From assembly GCF_039729015.1 (NCBI RefSeq), contig NZ_CP155792.1, forward strand, positions 2,380,001 through 2,444,000: a DNA stretch of 64,000 bases. The letters are read 5' to 3'. Shown in pieces: positions 7,459-15,250 of the stretch (position 1 is its first letter; each line of letters starts with the position of its first letter). Made by a program: the position numbers and the translations under genes. Below the pieces are notes generated by a model that was given only the letters and a program-made list of their open reading frames with translations, was not told where the DNA came from and ran no database searches. Source of the stretch: Blastococcus sp. HT6-30 (GTDB lineage Bacteria > Actinomycetota > Actinomycetes > Mycobacteriales > Geodermatophilaceae).

Positions 7459-9065
7459 GGGATCAGACCTCGTCGGGTGTCGCGGGACAGCAGCACGGTG
7501 GCCGGCGCGGACAGCAGCACCATGACCAGCGCGTACGGAGCGGCGGCCCCGTACCGGAGGGCGCTGCTGGCCGACCAGAACGCCGTCGCCAGCGTCGTCG
7601 TCCCGGTGGGGGCCAGCAGCAGGGTGGCCGTCAGCTCGGTGACCACCGCGAGGAACACCAGCGCCGCGCCCGCGCCCAGACCCGGCGCGAGCAGGGGCAG
7701 GGTGACCCGGCGCAGCCGGTCGGCGCCGGAGGACCCCAGCGACGCGGCCACGTCGTCGTAGAGCGGCGGGGACTGCTCGACCGCCGCCCGCACCGTCACG
7801 ATCGCCCGGGGCAGGAAGAGGATCGCGTAGCCGGCCAGGAGGACCGGCACGGTCTGGTACAGCCACGGCGCGCCCCGGATGCTGAGGGTGACCAGCGCCA
7901 GCGCGACGACGATGCCGGGGACCGCGCTGCCCAGGTAGGTGGCCCGCTCCAGCAGCGTCGCCACCCGGCTCCGGGCGCGGACGGCCAGCCAACCGGTGGG
8001 CAGCGCCATCGCGGTGGTGACCAGGGCCGCGACCGCCGCCAGGGCCAGGGTGCTGCCGGTGGTGGCGGCCAGGTCGCCCCAGGGGACACCGTCGGAGACG
8101 CCCGCCAGCATCCAGTACGTCACCCCGCCGAGCGGGACGAGCAGCGCGGCGCCCACCAGCGCAGCGAGGCCCAGCAGGGCCGGCACGGCGAGCCGGCCCA
8201 GCCGCACCGGGCGCACCGGCCGCGCGGCGCCACGACCGCTGCCCGCGTACCCGCGTGCACCGCGCAGCCGCAGCTCACCCAGCAGCAGCAGGAGGCAGAG
8301 CAGCACCAGGACGCCGGCGAGCGTCGTGGCGCCGGGCCCGTTGAACGTGGACCGGTACTGGTCGTAGATGGCGGTGGTGAAGGTCGGGTAGCGCAGCATC
8401 TGCAGGGCGCCGAACTCGGCGAGCAGGTGCAGCGCCACGAGCAGGCCGCCGCCCAGGAGCGCCACCCGCAACTGGGGCAGCTGCACCCGCCTGAACACCG
8501 CCCAGTCGGACAGGCCGAGCCCGCGGGCGGTGTCCTCCAGCGCCGGGTCCAGCCCCCGGAAGGCGGCGACCACCGGCAGGTAGACGAACGGGAAGTAGGA
8601 CAGCGAGACCACCAGCAACGCGCCGGCGTAGGTGTCCAGCCCGGGCAGCAGCGAGACCCACGCGAAGCTGTTCACGAACGCCGGCACCGCCAGCGGCGCC
8701 ACCAGCAGCACGTGCCAGAGCCGACGGCCGGGCACCGTCGAACGCTCGACCAGCCAGGCCGCGCCGACGCCGAGGACGGCGCAGACGGCGACGGTGCCCA
8801 TCGCCAGCCGGCCGGTGTTCCAGAGCAGCTCGGCGACCCTCGGCCGCAGCACCAGGTCGCGGATGCCCGACCAGCCGAGCTCGGCGGTGTAGCCGGCGAT
8901 GTAGGCCAGCGGTAGCAGCGCCAGCGCCGCGACGCAGACGGCCAGCGCCAGGGTGACCGGGGAGCGCCGCAGCCGTCCGCCGTCGCGCGCGGACGCGCGG
9001 GAACCCCGGGACGCCGGCCGGGCCGGCGTCCCGGGGCCCGGGTCCTGCAGAGCGGCAGCAGTCAG
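7455..9065 (-). CDS. fbpB: ferric iron ABC transporter permease, two fused halves
   Basis: About 536 residues with roughly twelve membrane segments arranged as two homologous permease halves, as in FbpB/SfuB. The EAA-type loops are visible as LEDTARGLGLSDWAVFRRVQ and DDVAASLGSSGADRLRRVTL. The start is uncertain: no ATG or GTG lies between the fbpA stop and the first membrane segment. The best fit is a CTG at 9065 overlapping the fbpA TGA (CTGA); a GTG near 8855 would remove the first segment. It sits between the lipoprotein and ATPase genes and completes the importer. Confidence 0.85.
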   Translation of the reverse strand: MTAAALQDPGPGTPARPASRGSRASARDGGRLRRSPVTLALAVCVAALALLPLAYIAGYTAELGWSGIRDLVLRPRVAELLWNTGRLAMGTVAVCAVLGVGAAWLVERSTVPGRRLWHVLLVAPLAVPAFVNSFAWVSLLPGLDTYAGALLVVSLSYFPFVYLPVVAAFRGLDPALEDTARGLGLSDWAVFRRVQLPQLRVALLGGGLLVALHLLAEFGALQMLRYPTFTTAIYDQYRSTFNGPGATTLAGVLVLLCLLLLLGELRLRGARGYAGSGRGAARPVRPVRLGRLAVPALLGLAALVGAALLVPLGGVTYWMLAGVSDGVPWGDLAATTGSTLALAAVAALVTTAMALPTGWLAVRARSRVATLLERATYLGSAVPGIVVALALVTLSIRGAPWLYQTVPVLLAGYAILFLPRAIVTVRAAVEQSPPLYDDVAASLGSSGADRLRRVTLPLLAPGLGAGAALVFLAVVTELTATLLLAPTGTTTLATAFWSASSALRYGAAAPYALVMVLLSAPATVLLSRDTRRGLIP

Positions 9066-10072
9066 AGCAGGCCCACTTCCTGCATCAGGTCGGTGACCGC
9101 CGGGGCGTCGAGGCTGCCGGGGTCCAGCTCCGGTGCCTGGAGGTCTGCCAGCGGTGGCAGCGCGTCGGCCGACGCGACGCCGGTGCCGACGGCGTACTCG
9201 AGGGCGGTGCTCTCGGCCAGCCGCTCCTGCGCCGCGCGGGCGGTGAGGAAGGCGACCAGCTGCTGCGCCTGCTCGCGCTGGTCGGAGGAGGCGAGCACCC
9301 CGGCGCCGGAGACGCTGAGGAAGGCGCCCGGGTCCTGGTTGCCGAAGTAGTGCAGCGACGCGTCGTCGCCGATGAGCCCGCCCTCGGCCTGGTCGCGGTA
9401 CCAGTAGTAGTGGTACATCACCCCGAGGTCGACCTCGCCCTCGTCGACGGCCTTCATCACCGCGGTGTTGCTGGCGTAGATCTCGGCGTTGCGCTCCAGG
9501 CCGGTCAGCCAGGCGCGGGTGGCCTCCTCCCCCTCCAGCGCGAGCACGGCGCTGACGATCGCCTGGAAGTCCGCTCCACCGGCGGCGATCCCGACCCGGC
9601 CCTCGTACTCCGGCTCGGCCAGCTCGAGGATCGAGGCGGGCAGCTGCTCCGCGGGCACCGCGTCCGGGTCGTAGGCCAGCACGGTGGAACGGGCGGCGAA
9701 ACCGGTCCAGTTGCCCGACGACGGCCGGAACTGCTCGTCGACCTGGGCGAGGGTGTCCTCGTCCAGCGGCGCCAGCAGCCCCGCCCGGTCGACGACGTCG
9801 ATCGCGGGGCTGTTCTCGGTGAGGAACACGTCGGCCGGTGAGGCCTCGCCCTCCTCGATGATCTGGTTGGCCAGCTCGGAGTCGTTGGCGTCTCGGAACT
9901 CCAGCTCGATGCCCGTCTCCTCCGTGAAGTCGGCCAGCATCGTGCGCACGAGGCTCTCGTGCTGCGCGCTGTACACGGTGAGCGTGTCGGAGTCGGAACC
10001 GCAGGCGGCCAGCGAGGCCGCGAGGGTGAGGGTGGAGACGACGCCGACGGTCGCACGCCCGAGCCTGGTCAT
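9062..10072 (-). CDS. fbpA: ferric iron-binding lipoprotein of ABC transporter
   Basis: 336 residues. The signal peptide ends with lipobox LAAC (Cys24), so the mature protein is lipid-anchored outside the membrane. LTVYSAQHESLVRTMLADF is the classic start of FbpA/SfuA-type ferric binding proteins, and the tyrosine cluster MYHYYWYRD is the expected ferric ligand region. The ATG at 10072 follows a good ribosome site (GTAGGAGGA). An iron box lies 17 bp upstream of the start, so expression should rise when iron is low. Confidence 0.9.
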   Translation of the reverse strand: MTRLGRATVGVVSTLTLAASLAACGSDSDTLTVYSAQHESLVRTMLADFTEETGIELEFRDANDSELANQIIEEGEASPADVFLTENSPAIDVVDRAGLLAPLDEDTLAQVDEQFRPSSGNWTGFAARSTVLAYDPDAVPAEQLPASILELAEPEYEGRVGIAAGGADFQAIVSAVLALEGEEATRAWLTGLERNAEIYASNTAVMKAVDEGEVDLGVMYHYYWYRDQAEGGLIGDDASLHYFGNQDPGAFLSVSGAGVLASSDQREQAQQLVAFLTARAAQERLAESTALEYAVGTGVASADALPPLADLQAPELDPGSLDAPAVTDLMQEVGLL

Positions 10073-10088
10073 GCATGTCCTCCTACGG

Positions 10089-10107
10089 ATAGGCGAGGCA
10101 TACCTAA
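10089..10107 (-). promoter_or_regulatory. putative DtxR/IdeR iron box before fbpABC
   Basis: ataggcgaggcatacctaa fits the DtxR/IdeR consensus at 14 of 19 positions, including the intact right half ACCTAA and the core AGGC. It lies just upstream of the fbpA ribosome site, in the expected promoter or start region. A matching box stands before the aldolase at 6329-6347. Confidence 0.6.
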
Positions 10108-10109
10108 GC

Positions 10110-10328
10110 ATGCTCGATCTCGCCCCGGCCAGCCGCCTCCCGGCGGAGCCGGCTACGACGGAGGTCGTGACCGGTCCCGCCCCCGCGACGCAGCGGGACC
10201 ACCGACGACGCCGCGATCTCCCCGCCCTCGCCCCTCCGCTGGCCGCCTGGCTGCGCGCGGCCGCCGACGGACCGGTGCCCCCGCCGCCCGTCGCGGTCGC
10301 CCGCCGGCTGGCCGACCGCCTGCCCTGA
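10110..10328 (+). other. doubtful small ORF in fbpA upstream region
   Basis: The 330 bp between fbpA (start 10072) and the next plus-strand gene (10403) hold the iron box and one open frame of 72 codons from ATG 10110, rich in Ala, Pro and Arg. It has no ribosome site and no recognisable family, and its composition is what any open frame in such GC-rich DNA looks like. I see nothing else in the interval. Confidence 0.2.
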
Positions 10329-10402
10329 CGCCGGCCCCCTGCACCAGCCGCTTGCCGACTCCGGCCGAGGGATCCTCCGGCCGGACTGGGTAGGCGTGGT
10401 GG

Positions 10403-11134
10403 ATGCAGCGGCAACCCACGCCCGGCTCCGCGCCCGGCGATCGCCCCGAGGAGCTTCCGGAGGCCCCGGACGCACCCGAGAAGGAAGGGCTCGCCCGGCG
10501 GCTGGACAAGCCGATGGGGGCGCTCGGCCTGGTGTTCGTCCTCGTCGTCCTCGGGCAGTCGCTGGCCCGGGACCCGTGGCTGGTGACCACGCTGAGCGTC
10601 ACGGGCTGGGTGCTCTGGGCCGTCTTCGTCGCCGAGTTCGCCCACCGGGCCATCACCGCCCGCGACAAGCGGCGGTTCTGGACCCGCAACTGGTGGCAGC
10701 TGGTCTTCCTCGCCATACCGTTCCTGCGGTTCGCCCGTGCGCTGACCCTGCTGCGGGCGGCCCGTGTCGGCGGGGTCGTCTCGGCCGCCGTCCGCGGGTC
10801 ACGGTCGGCCGGCCGGCTGCTCAGCGGGCGGATCGGCTGGCTGGGCGCGGTGACCGTCGTGGTGGTGCTGGGGGTGAGCCAGCTGCTCTACGTGCTCGGC
10901 GCCTACGACTCCTACGTCACGGCTCTCTACGAGGCCGCGCTGGCCACCGTCAGCGGGCAGCCGCTGACGGCCGACGGCGGGCTCGCGCGGGTCCTCGACA
11001 TCGTCCTCGCCGTCTACTCCGTGGTGGTGTTCGCCACGGTCGCCGGCGCGCTCGGCGCCTACTACCTCGACCGCCGCGAGGGCGAGCGCAGTGGCGCCGG
11101 GGATCGCGCCCCGGCCGGTGCGCCGGGCGCCTGA
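10403..11134 (+). CDS. membrane protein resembling voltage-gated channel sensor region
   Basis: 243 residues, about five membrane segments after a charged N-terminus of 35 residues. The segment RFARALTLLRAARVGGVV has arginines spaced every three or so residues, like the S4 helix of voltage-gated cation channels, and is preceded by FWTRNWWQLVFLAIPFL. A later segment pair encloses YDSYVTALYEAALATVSGQP where a pore loop would be, but no TVGYG-type filter is visible. It may be a truncated or divergent ion channel. A second channel-like protein lies at 29167-29814. Confidence 0.6.
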   Translation: MQRQPTPGSAPGDRPEELPEAPDAPEKEGLARRLDKPMGALGLVFVLVVLGQSLARDPWLVTTLSVTGWVLWAVFVAEFAHRAITARDKRRFWTRNWWQLVFLAIPFLRFARALTLLRAARVGGVVSAAVRGSRSAGRLLSGRIGWLGAVTVVVVLGVSQLLYVLGAYDSYVTALYEAALATVSGQPLTADGGLARVLDIVLAVYSVVVFATVAGALGAYYLDRREGERSGAGDRAPAGAPGA

Positions 11135-11213
11135 GCGCTCCGGACCGCCGCGCCGACCCCAGGTTCTCCGGCCGCCGGGCGTGCTCACCTCCCGGCAGGG
11201 GTAGGGGCGGGCG

Positions 11214-11597
11214 ATGAGCGAGGATGTGCGCACGGGTGGGTTCGCCGAGCGACTGGGGGCCCGCCCCGAGTCGGCGCAGGACGGTTCGGCGCGGATGAGC
11301 TTCGAGGTGACCGAGGAGCACCTCAATCCGGCCGGCACGCTGCACGGCGGGGTGCTGGCCACGCTGGTCGACACGGCGATGGGGCTGGCGGTGCGCACCA
11401 CCACCGGGGAGGGCGAGGTGCCCGCGACCAGCCAGCTCACGGTCACCTACCTGCGGCCGGGGAGGCCCGGCCCGCTGCAGGTGACGGCCCGGCAGCGCAC
11501 CCGCGGGGAGCACCTGACGGTGTGCGAGGCCGACGTGGAGCAGGAGGGCAGGGCGCTCGCCCACGCCGTCGCGACGTTCGCGCTGCTGGCCCGCTGA
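11214..11597 (+). CDS. PaaI-type hotdog thioesterase
   Basis: 127 residues. The motif HLNPAGTLHGGVLATLVDTAMG contains the HGG loop and the catalytic acidic residue of PaaI/YdiI-type hotdog thioesterases, followed by TSQLTVTYLRPGRPG. It should hydrolyse an acyl- or aryl-CoA thioester in the cytoplasm. The ATG at 11214 follows a weak GGGGCGGGCG site. Confidence 0.85.
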   Translation: MSEDVRTGGFAERLGARPESAQDGSARMSFEVTEEHLNPAGTLHGGVLATLVDTAMGLAVRTTTGEGEVPATSQLTVTYLRPGRPGPLQVTARQRTRGEHLTVCEADVEQEGRALAHAVATFALLAR

Positions 11598-11619
11598 CGT
11601 CCGCCCTCCGGCCCCGCCG

Positions 11620-11850
11620 TCAGACCAGGGCCGGGGCCCGCTCCGCCAGGAGAGGGATGACGGCGCTGCTGGTGTCGTTGACGTTGTTGTCCTCGTCCCC
11701 GGTCTGGGCGACGACGAGGATGTAGGTGAAGATCGCCGCGAGGACCAGCAGGATCGCGAGCGGGATCAGGACGCGGCCGAGCCGGCGGCCCTTGGATGTG
11801 CCGTGCCCGTCGGCCGGGTCCTGCCTGCCGTCGTCGTGGGGGTGCGCCAT
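11620..11850 (-). CDS. small single-pass membrane protein
   Basis: 76 residues, start MAHPHDDGRQDPADGHGTSK. A hydrophilic N-terminal third is followed by a basic stretch (KGRRLGR) and one membrane helix (VLIPLAILLVLAAIFTYILV), then a short acidic tail. The topology is probably N-in. No family is recognised; proteins of this shape are common and uncharacterised in actinobacteria. Confidence 0.5.
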   Translation of the reverse strand: MAHPHDDGRQDPADGHGTSKGRRLGRVLIPLAILLVLAAIFTYILVVAQTGDEDNNVNDTSSAVIPLLAERAPALV

Positions 11851-12069
11851 CTGTGCGGCCTCCTGGGTCCTGAGCGGGAGGCGGCCGGATGACCGCCTTT
11901 CCGCTCCATGCCCCGGGGAGCCGCGGACCACGCCCCGATCCGGCGTCTGCGGGCGGCGCGGCAGGCCGACGGCCGGCTGGACCGGGACGCGGCCTGGCAC
12001 CACCCCGAGCCGACGGACGCCGTCCGGGAGGTCACCCGGGCGGGTCGCCTCCTGGAGGGGCGTCGAGGT

Positions 12070-12093
12070 CCGCTGACCGCCGGCGGTCAGCGG
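12070..12093. terminator. perfect 24-nt palindrome at gene end
   Basis: Twelve bases (ccgctgaccgcc) are followed directly by their exact reverse complement. It overlaps the stop codon of the 12087-12500 gene. It may end that transcript, although there is no U-run and no loop, so a protein-binding site is also possible. Confidence 0.45.
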
Positions 12094-12500
12094 CCCGGGC
12101 GGGTGCCGGCGAGCTCGCGGGCCGAGGCGGCGGCGTCGGCGTCGAGCTGGCGGGCGACGGACTCGGTGAACGCGTCCCAGGCCTGCTCCGGGCTGACGCC
12201 CAGGGCGGCGGCGATCTGCTCCCAGTCGGCGCCGCCGCGCAGCGCGGCACGGATGCCGACCAGCTGGCTGTCGTGCGCCTTCCGCGAGACGACCTCGCCG
12301 AGGGCCAGCAGCTCGAGCGACTCGTAGACGTCGAGCTGGGTACCGGTGTCGCGGAGGGAGGCCGCCCACGACTCGGCGTCGTCGTCGCGGACGATGTTGA
12401 GCGCAGTGTCGCCGTTGTCGCGGCGACTGAGGAAGTCCAGCCGGGTCGCGGCCGTCGTCAGCGAGAACTCCGTCTCGAGGGCCTCGGGTGTGATGCTCAT
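12087..12500 (-). CDS. hypothetical protein with HTH-like segment
   Basis: 137 residues beginning MSITPEALETEFSLTTAATRLDF. Near residue 92 the stretch DWEQIAAALGVSPEQAWDAF reads like a helix-turn-helix (resembling helices of sigma/LuxR or homeodomain-like proteins). The rest is charged and probably helical. There are no catalytic marks. It may be a small DNA-binding regulator; the target is unknown. Confidence 0.55.
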   Translation of the reverse strand: MSITPEALETEFSLTTAATRLDFLSRRDNGDTALNIVRDDDAESWAASLRDTGTQLDVYESLELLALGEVVSRKAHDSQLVGIRAALRGGADWEQIAAALGVSPEQAWDAFTESVARQLDADAAASARELAGTRPGR

Positions 12501-12563
12501 GGGTACAAGCTTCCCCTTCGCCGTCGGCGTGCGAAACCCGCGGTCAGCGCGGTCTCGCGCACG

Positions 12564-12602
12564 CGGAGGGCCCGCACCCCCCGTGGGGATGCGGGCCCTC
12601 CG
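12564..12602 (-). terminator. stem-loop terminator
   Basis: cggagggcccgca pairs perfectly with tgcgggccctccg around a 13-nt C/G-rich loop. It lies 34 bp past the stop of the 12636-13607 gene in its reading direction and is the likely transcript end. Confidence 0.7.
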
Positions 12603-12635
12603 ACTGCAGCGTGCTCCTGCGAGGCGGGTCCTGCG

Positions 12636-13607
12636 TCAGCTGTCGACGCCGACCGCTTCCTTGGCCAGGGCGGCCAGCTGGGTCTGCGCGGCGCTGGCCA
12701 CGTTGGCCCGGGCCTTGTGCGTCTCCTCGTAGCGGATGATCACGTTGATGTCGTGCGGCGTCTTCAGCTGCTTGATCGCCTTGACGGCATCCTGGACCGA
12801 CAGCGAGTCGTACCCCTTGATCGGCAGCTCGTCGGCGGTCACGTCCCCGAGCTCCTCACGGGCCTCGCGGGCGACGTGGGCGGCGTCCTTGTCGCCCTCG
12901 CGCTCGGCGATCCGCTCGGCGCGGCGCAGCGAAGCGGCGCGGCCGACCGTGAGGGTCTCGCGGACGGCGCCGGTGAGGGCGGAGGCGCGGTCACCCACGG
13001 CGGAGAACCGCTCGGAGGTCTCCTCGCCGGCGTGACGCACCGTGTCGACGGCGTTGTTCACCGTGTTGGCCCAGAACCGGACCGGCGCGTTGACCGCGCG
13101 GGCGACGCCACCGGCCACCTTCTGCACCGGGGTGGGCTGCAGGGCGGCGGGGCCGCCGAGGGCCTCCTCGGCGAGCACCACGGTGAGCCACTCGACGGTG
13201 GCCTTGTGGGCGCCGATCAGCTTCTCGGCCAGCTGCTGGGTCTTCGTCTGGCCGGCGGCCTCCGCGAGCACCTTGAGGTACGTGGCGCGGTCGAGCAGCT
13301 GGTGCTCGAGCTGCAGGTCGGTGAGGAGCGCCTCCTCGAGCGGGGCAGCCTGCTCGAAGGTCGCCTTGAGCACCGCCGAGAGCCGGCCGATGGCCGGGGT
13401 GACGACGTCCGGCACGCCACCGAGCGCACGCAGCTGCTCGGTGATCTCGATGGTGCGGGCGGCGGCGTTGTCGGCGTTCTCGGTGAGCTCCCGGCGCACG
13501 GCGTCGGTGCGGGCCTGGGAGATGCGGGTCCGTGCGACCTGCTCCTCGGTCTGCGTGAGCAGGACGAGGGCGCGCAACTGGTTGATCAGCTTGGTGTTGT
13601 CGGTCAT
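12636..13607 (-). CDS. ferritin-like helical protein with YD/YE-HK tail
   Basis: 323 residues, almost all helical. The N-terminal half has Glu- and His-bearing helices (LEEALLTDLQLEHQLLDRAT) resembling ferritin-like bundles, though I cannot align a full di-iron site. The C-terminal 60 residues (LPIKGYDSLSVQDAVKAIKQ then YEETHKARANV) form a helix-hairpin module seen at the tail of many actinobacterial proteins. The ATG at 13607 is preferred over an upstream ATG because GGAG lies 10 nt before it. It is monocistronic, with a terminator at 12564-12602. Confidence 0.6.
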   Translation of the reverse strand: MTDNTKLINQLRALVLLTQTEEQVARTRISQARTDAVRRELTENADNAAARTIEITEQLRALGGVPDVVTPAIGRLSAVLKATFEQAAPLEEALLTDLQLEHQLLDRATYLKVLAEAAGQTKTQQLAEKLIGAHKATVEWLTVVLAEEALGGPAALQPTPVQKVAGGVARAVNAPVRFWANTVNNAVDTVRHAGEETSERFSAVGDRASALTGAVRETLTVGRAASLRRAERIAEREGDKDAAHVAREAREELGDVTADELPIKGYDSLSVQDAVKAIKQLKTPHDINVIIRYEETHKARANVASAAQTQLAALAKEAVGVDS

Positions 13608-13704
13608 GAGGGTTGCAGCTCCAGAGATCGAGGATGACCTGACGCTCTGGTACATGCCCCGCATCCCGGGGTGCTAACAACTGCAAGCAGATTGCTAGCA
13701 GTGA

Positions 13705-13732
13705 GCCTGGTCACCCCATCGGGTGACCAGGC
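13705..13732 (-). terminator. stem-loop terminator, GCCTGGTCACCC stem
   Basis: gcctggtcaccc and gggtgaccaggc pair perfectly over a 4-nt loop. It lies just beyond the stop (13746) of the zinc-ribbon gene. Its core stem sequence recurs at 24638-24675. Confidence 0.7.
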
Positions 13733-13745
13733 CTGGGGGCGCGGC

Positions 13746-13964
13746 TCAGCCGGCCTCGGCCGGCACCCGCTCCGCCGCGTCCGCCCGCCGGGGGCGGACG
13801 TCGAAGCGCAGCACCGGCTGGGTCACGTCGTCGGTGACCTCGTACGGCGGGCGCGGGGCGAGCCGGACCGGGCGGGGCGGCAGCGGTGACGGCGGCATGG
13901 TCTTGCCGCAGCCGACGCAGTAACGGCCTCGCTGGTGCACGGCGCCGCAGTGCGCACAGTTCAT
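13746..13964 (-). CDS. small zinc-ribbon protein
   Basis: 72 residues. The N-terminus MNCAHCGAVHQRGRYCVGCG has two CxxC knuckles about 11 residues apart, a zinc-ribbon. The rest is proline-rich and then acidic/basic without a fold I can name. The ATG at 13964 follows GAGGAGTCCTC. Its role is unknown. Confidence 0.65.
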   Translation of the reverse strand: MNCAHCGAVHQRGRYCVGCGKTMPPSPLPPRPVRLAPRPPYEVTDDVTQPVLRFDVRPRRADAAERVPAEAG

Positions 13965-14093
13965 GAGGACTCCTCGGGCTCGACCGACAGGGACGGTCGG
14001 ACCCTGACAGCCGCGACCGGCGGTGCGCGCCCCCGTCGGACTGGAGTGACGAGCCGTTACGCGAACGTCATGAACCACACGGTTCCGTATCCG

Positions 14094-14885
14094 TCAGCGC
14101 CCGGTCCAGCGCGGCGCCCGCTTCTCCAGGCGGGCGGCGATCCCCTCCTTGCGGTCCTCGCTGAGGTAGGGGTTGGGGCCGACGTCGAGCCGCAGGCCCT
14201 GCCAGAGCGGCAGCTCCAGGGCCTTGACGGCGGTCTCCTTCATCCGGCGGACGGAGACGGGGGCGTTGGCGGCGATCCGGTCGGCCAGGCCGAGCGCCGT
14301 CGGCAGCACGTCCTCCGGGTCCACCAGCCGGTTGAGCAGCCCCCAGCGCTGGGCCTCGGCCGCGTCGATCGGATCGCCGGTGAAGAGCATCTCCAGGGCG
14401 ATGCCCACCGGGATGCGCTTGGGCAGGACGACGGAGCCGAAGTTGGCCCCCATGCCGATCGCGGCCTCGGGCAGCGCGAAGTGGACCGCGGGCGAGGCGA
14501 TCCGCAGGTCGCAGGCGAGCGCCAGCTCGAAGCCCCCCGCCACGGCCGGCCCGTTGAGCGCGGCGATCACCGGCACCGGCGTCTCGGTGACCACCTCGAA
14601 CACCGCCCGGGCGGGCCGGTTCATCGGCGGGCGGAACCGCTCGCCGCGCTCGTCCGCCGCGCGGATCTCCTTGAGGTCGAACCCGGCGCAGAACGCCGGG
14701 CCGTTGCCCGTGAGCACCACGGCGCGGACGCCGTCCTCGACCACGCGCAGGAACTGCTCGACCAGGTCGGCCTGCACCTCGGTGGACAGGGCGTTGCGCC
14801 GCTCGGGCCGGTCGAGGGTGAGAAGCCGGACGTGCCCGCGGTCCTCGACGACCAGGCCGGACTCGTGCCGCTGCGCATCGCTCAT
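14094..14885 (-). CDS. enoyl-CoA hydratase/isomerase family protein
   Basis: 263 residues. Crotonase-fold marks: LTLDRPERRNALSTEVQADL, the oxyanion loop GNGPAFCAGFDLKEI, and ALNGPAVAGGFELALACDLR. The two usual catalytic glutamates are not both obvious; the second region reads LPEAAIGMGANFGS. It may act as a hydratase or isomerase on an acyl-CoA. It reads alone on the minus strand, divergent from the large helicase gene. Confidence 0.87.
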   Translation of the reverse strand: MSDAQRHESGLVVEDRGHVRLLTLDRPERRNALSTEVQADLVEQFLRVVEDGVRAVVLTGNGPAFCAGFDLKEIRAADERGERFRPPMNRPARAVFEVVTETPVPVIAALNGPAVAGGFELALACDLRIASPAVHFALPEAAIGMGANFGSVVLPKRIPVGIALEMLFTGDPIDAAEAQRWGLLNRLVDPEDVLPTALGLADRIAANAPVSVRRMKETAVKALELPLWQGLRLDVGPNPYLSEDRKEGIAARLEKRAPRWTGR

Positions 14886-15038
14886 GCCCGCACCTTGACC
14901 CGGCCGCCGTCCACGGGGCAAGCCGGCCGCGGAACCCGCGCGCGGAGCCGGGGCACGGCCCGCAGGGCCCGGTGCGGAGGCAGCCGGTGGATGCCCGCCC
15001 GCGGGGATCACGGCGGTGCCGTCGCCGGCTCCGGAGAC

Positions 15039-15074
15039 GTCGGTCTCCGCTTCCTCCGCGAAGCAGAGACCGAC
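15039..15074. promoter_or_regulatory. hairpin in divergent intergenic region 14886-15250
   Basis: gtcggtctccgcttc and gaagcagagaccgac pair over 15 positions with one mismatch around a 6-nt loop. It lies midway in the 365-bp gap between the enoyl-CoA hydratase and the helicase, upstream of both. It could be a regulator site or a 5'-leader structure; I see no other feature in the gap. Confidence 0.4.
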
Positions 15075-15250
15075 TGTGCACAGGGACCGACCGCCCGGGG
15101 CGCGCCCATCGGCAGGACCCCAGCGTGCCGGCACCGGGATCGGCCGCCGGTTCTGCGCTCCCTGGCAACGATCGGCCGCACCCGTCACATCCGCCCCACC
15201 CGTCGGCGACCATGGGCGGACCAGTCCGTCCGACCCGGTAGACAGGTGGC

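Noticed and set aside
10110-10328. Iron-regulated small protein divergent from fbpA
   Set aside because: No ribosome site, no family and composition equal to background; kept only as a doubtful ORF.
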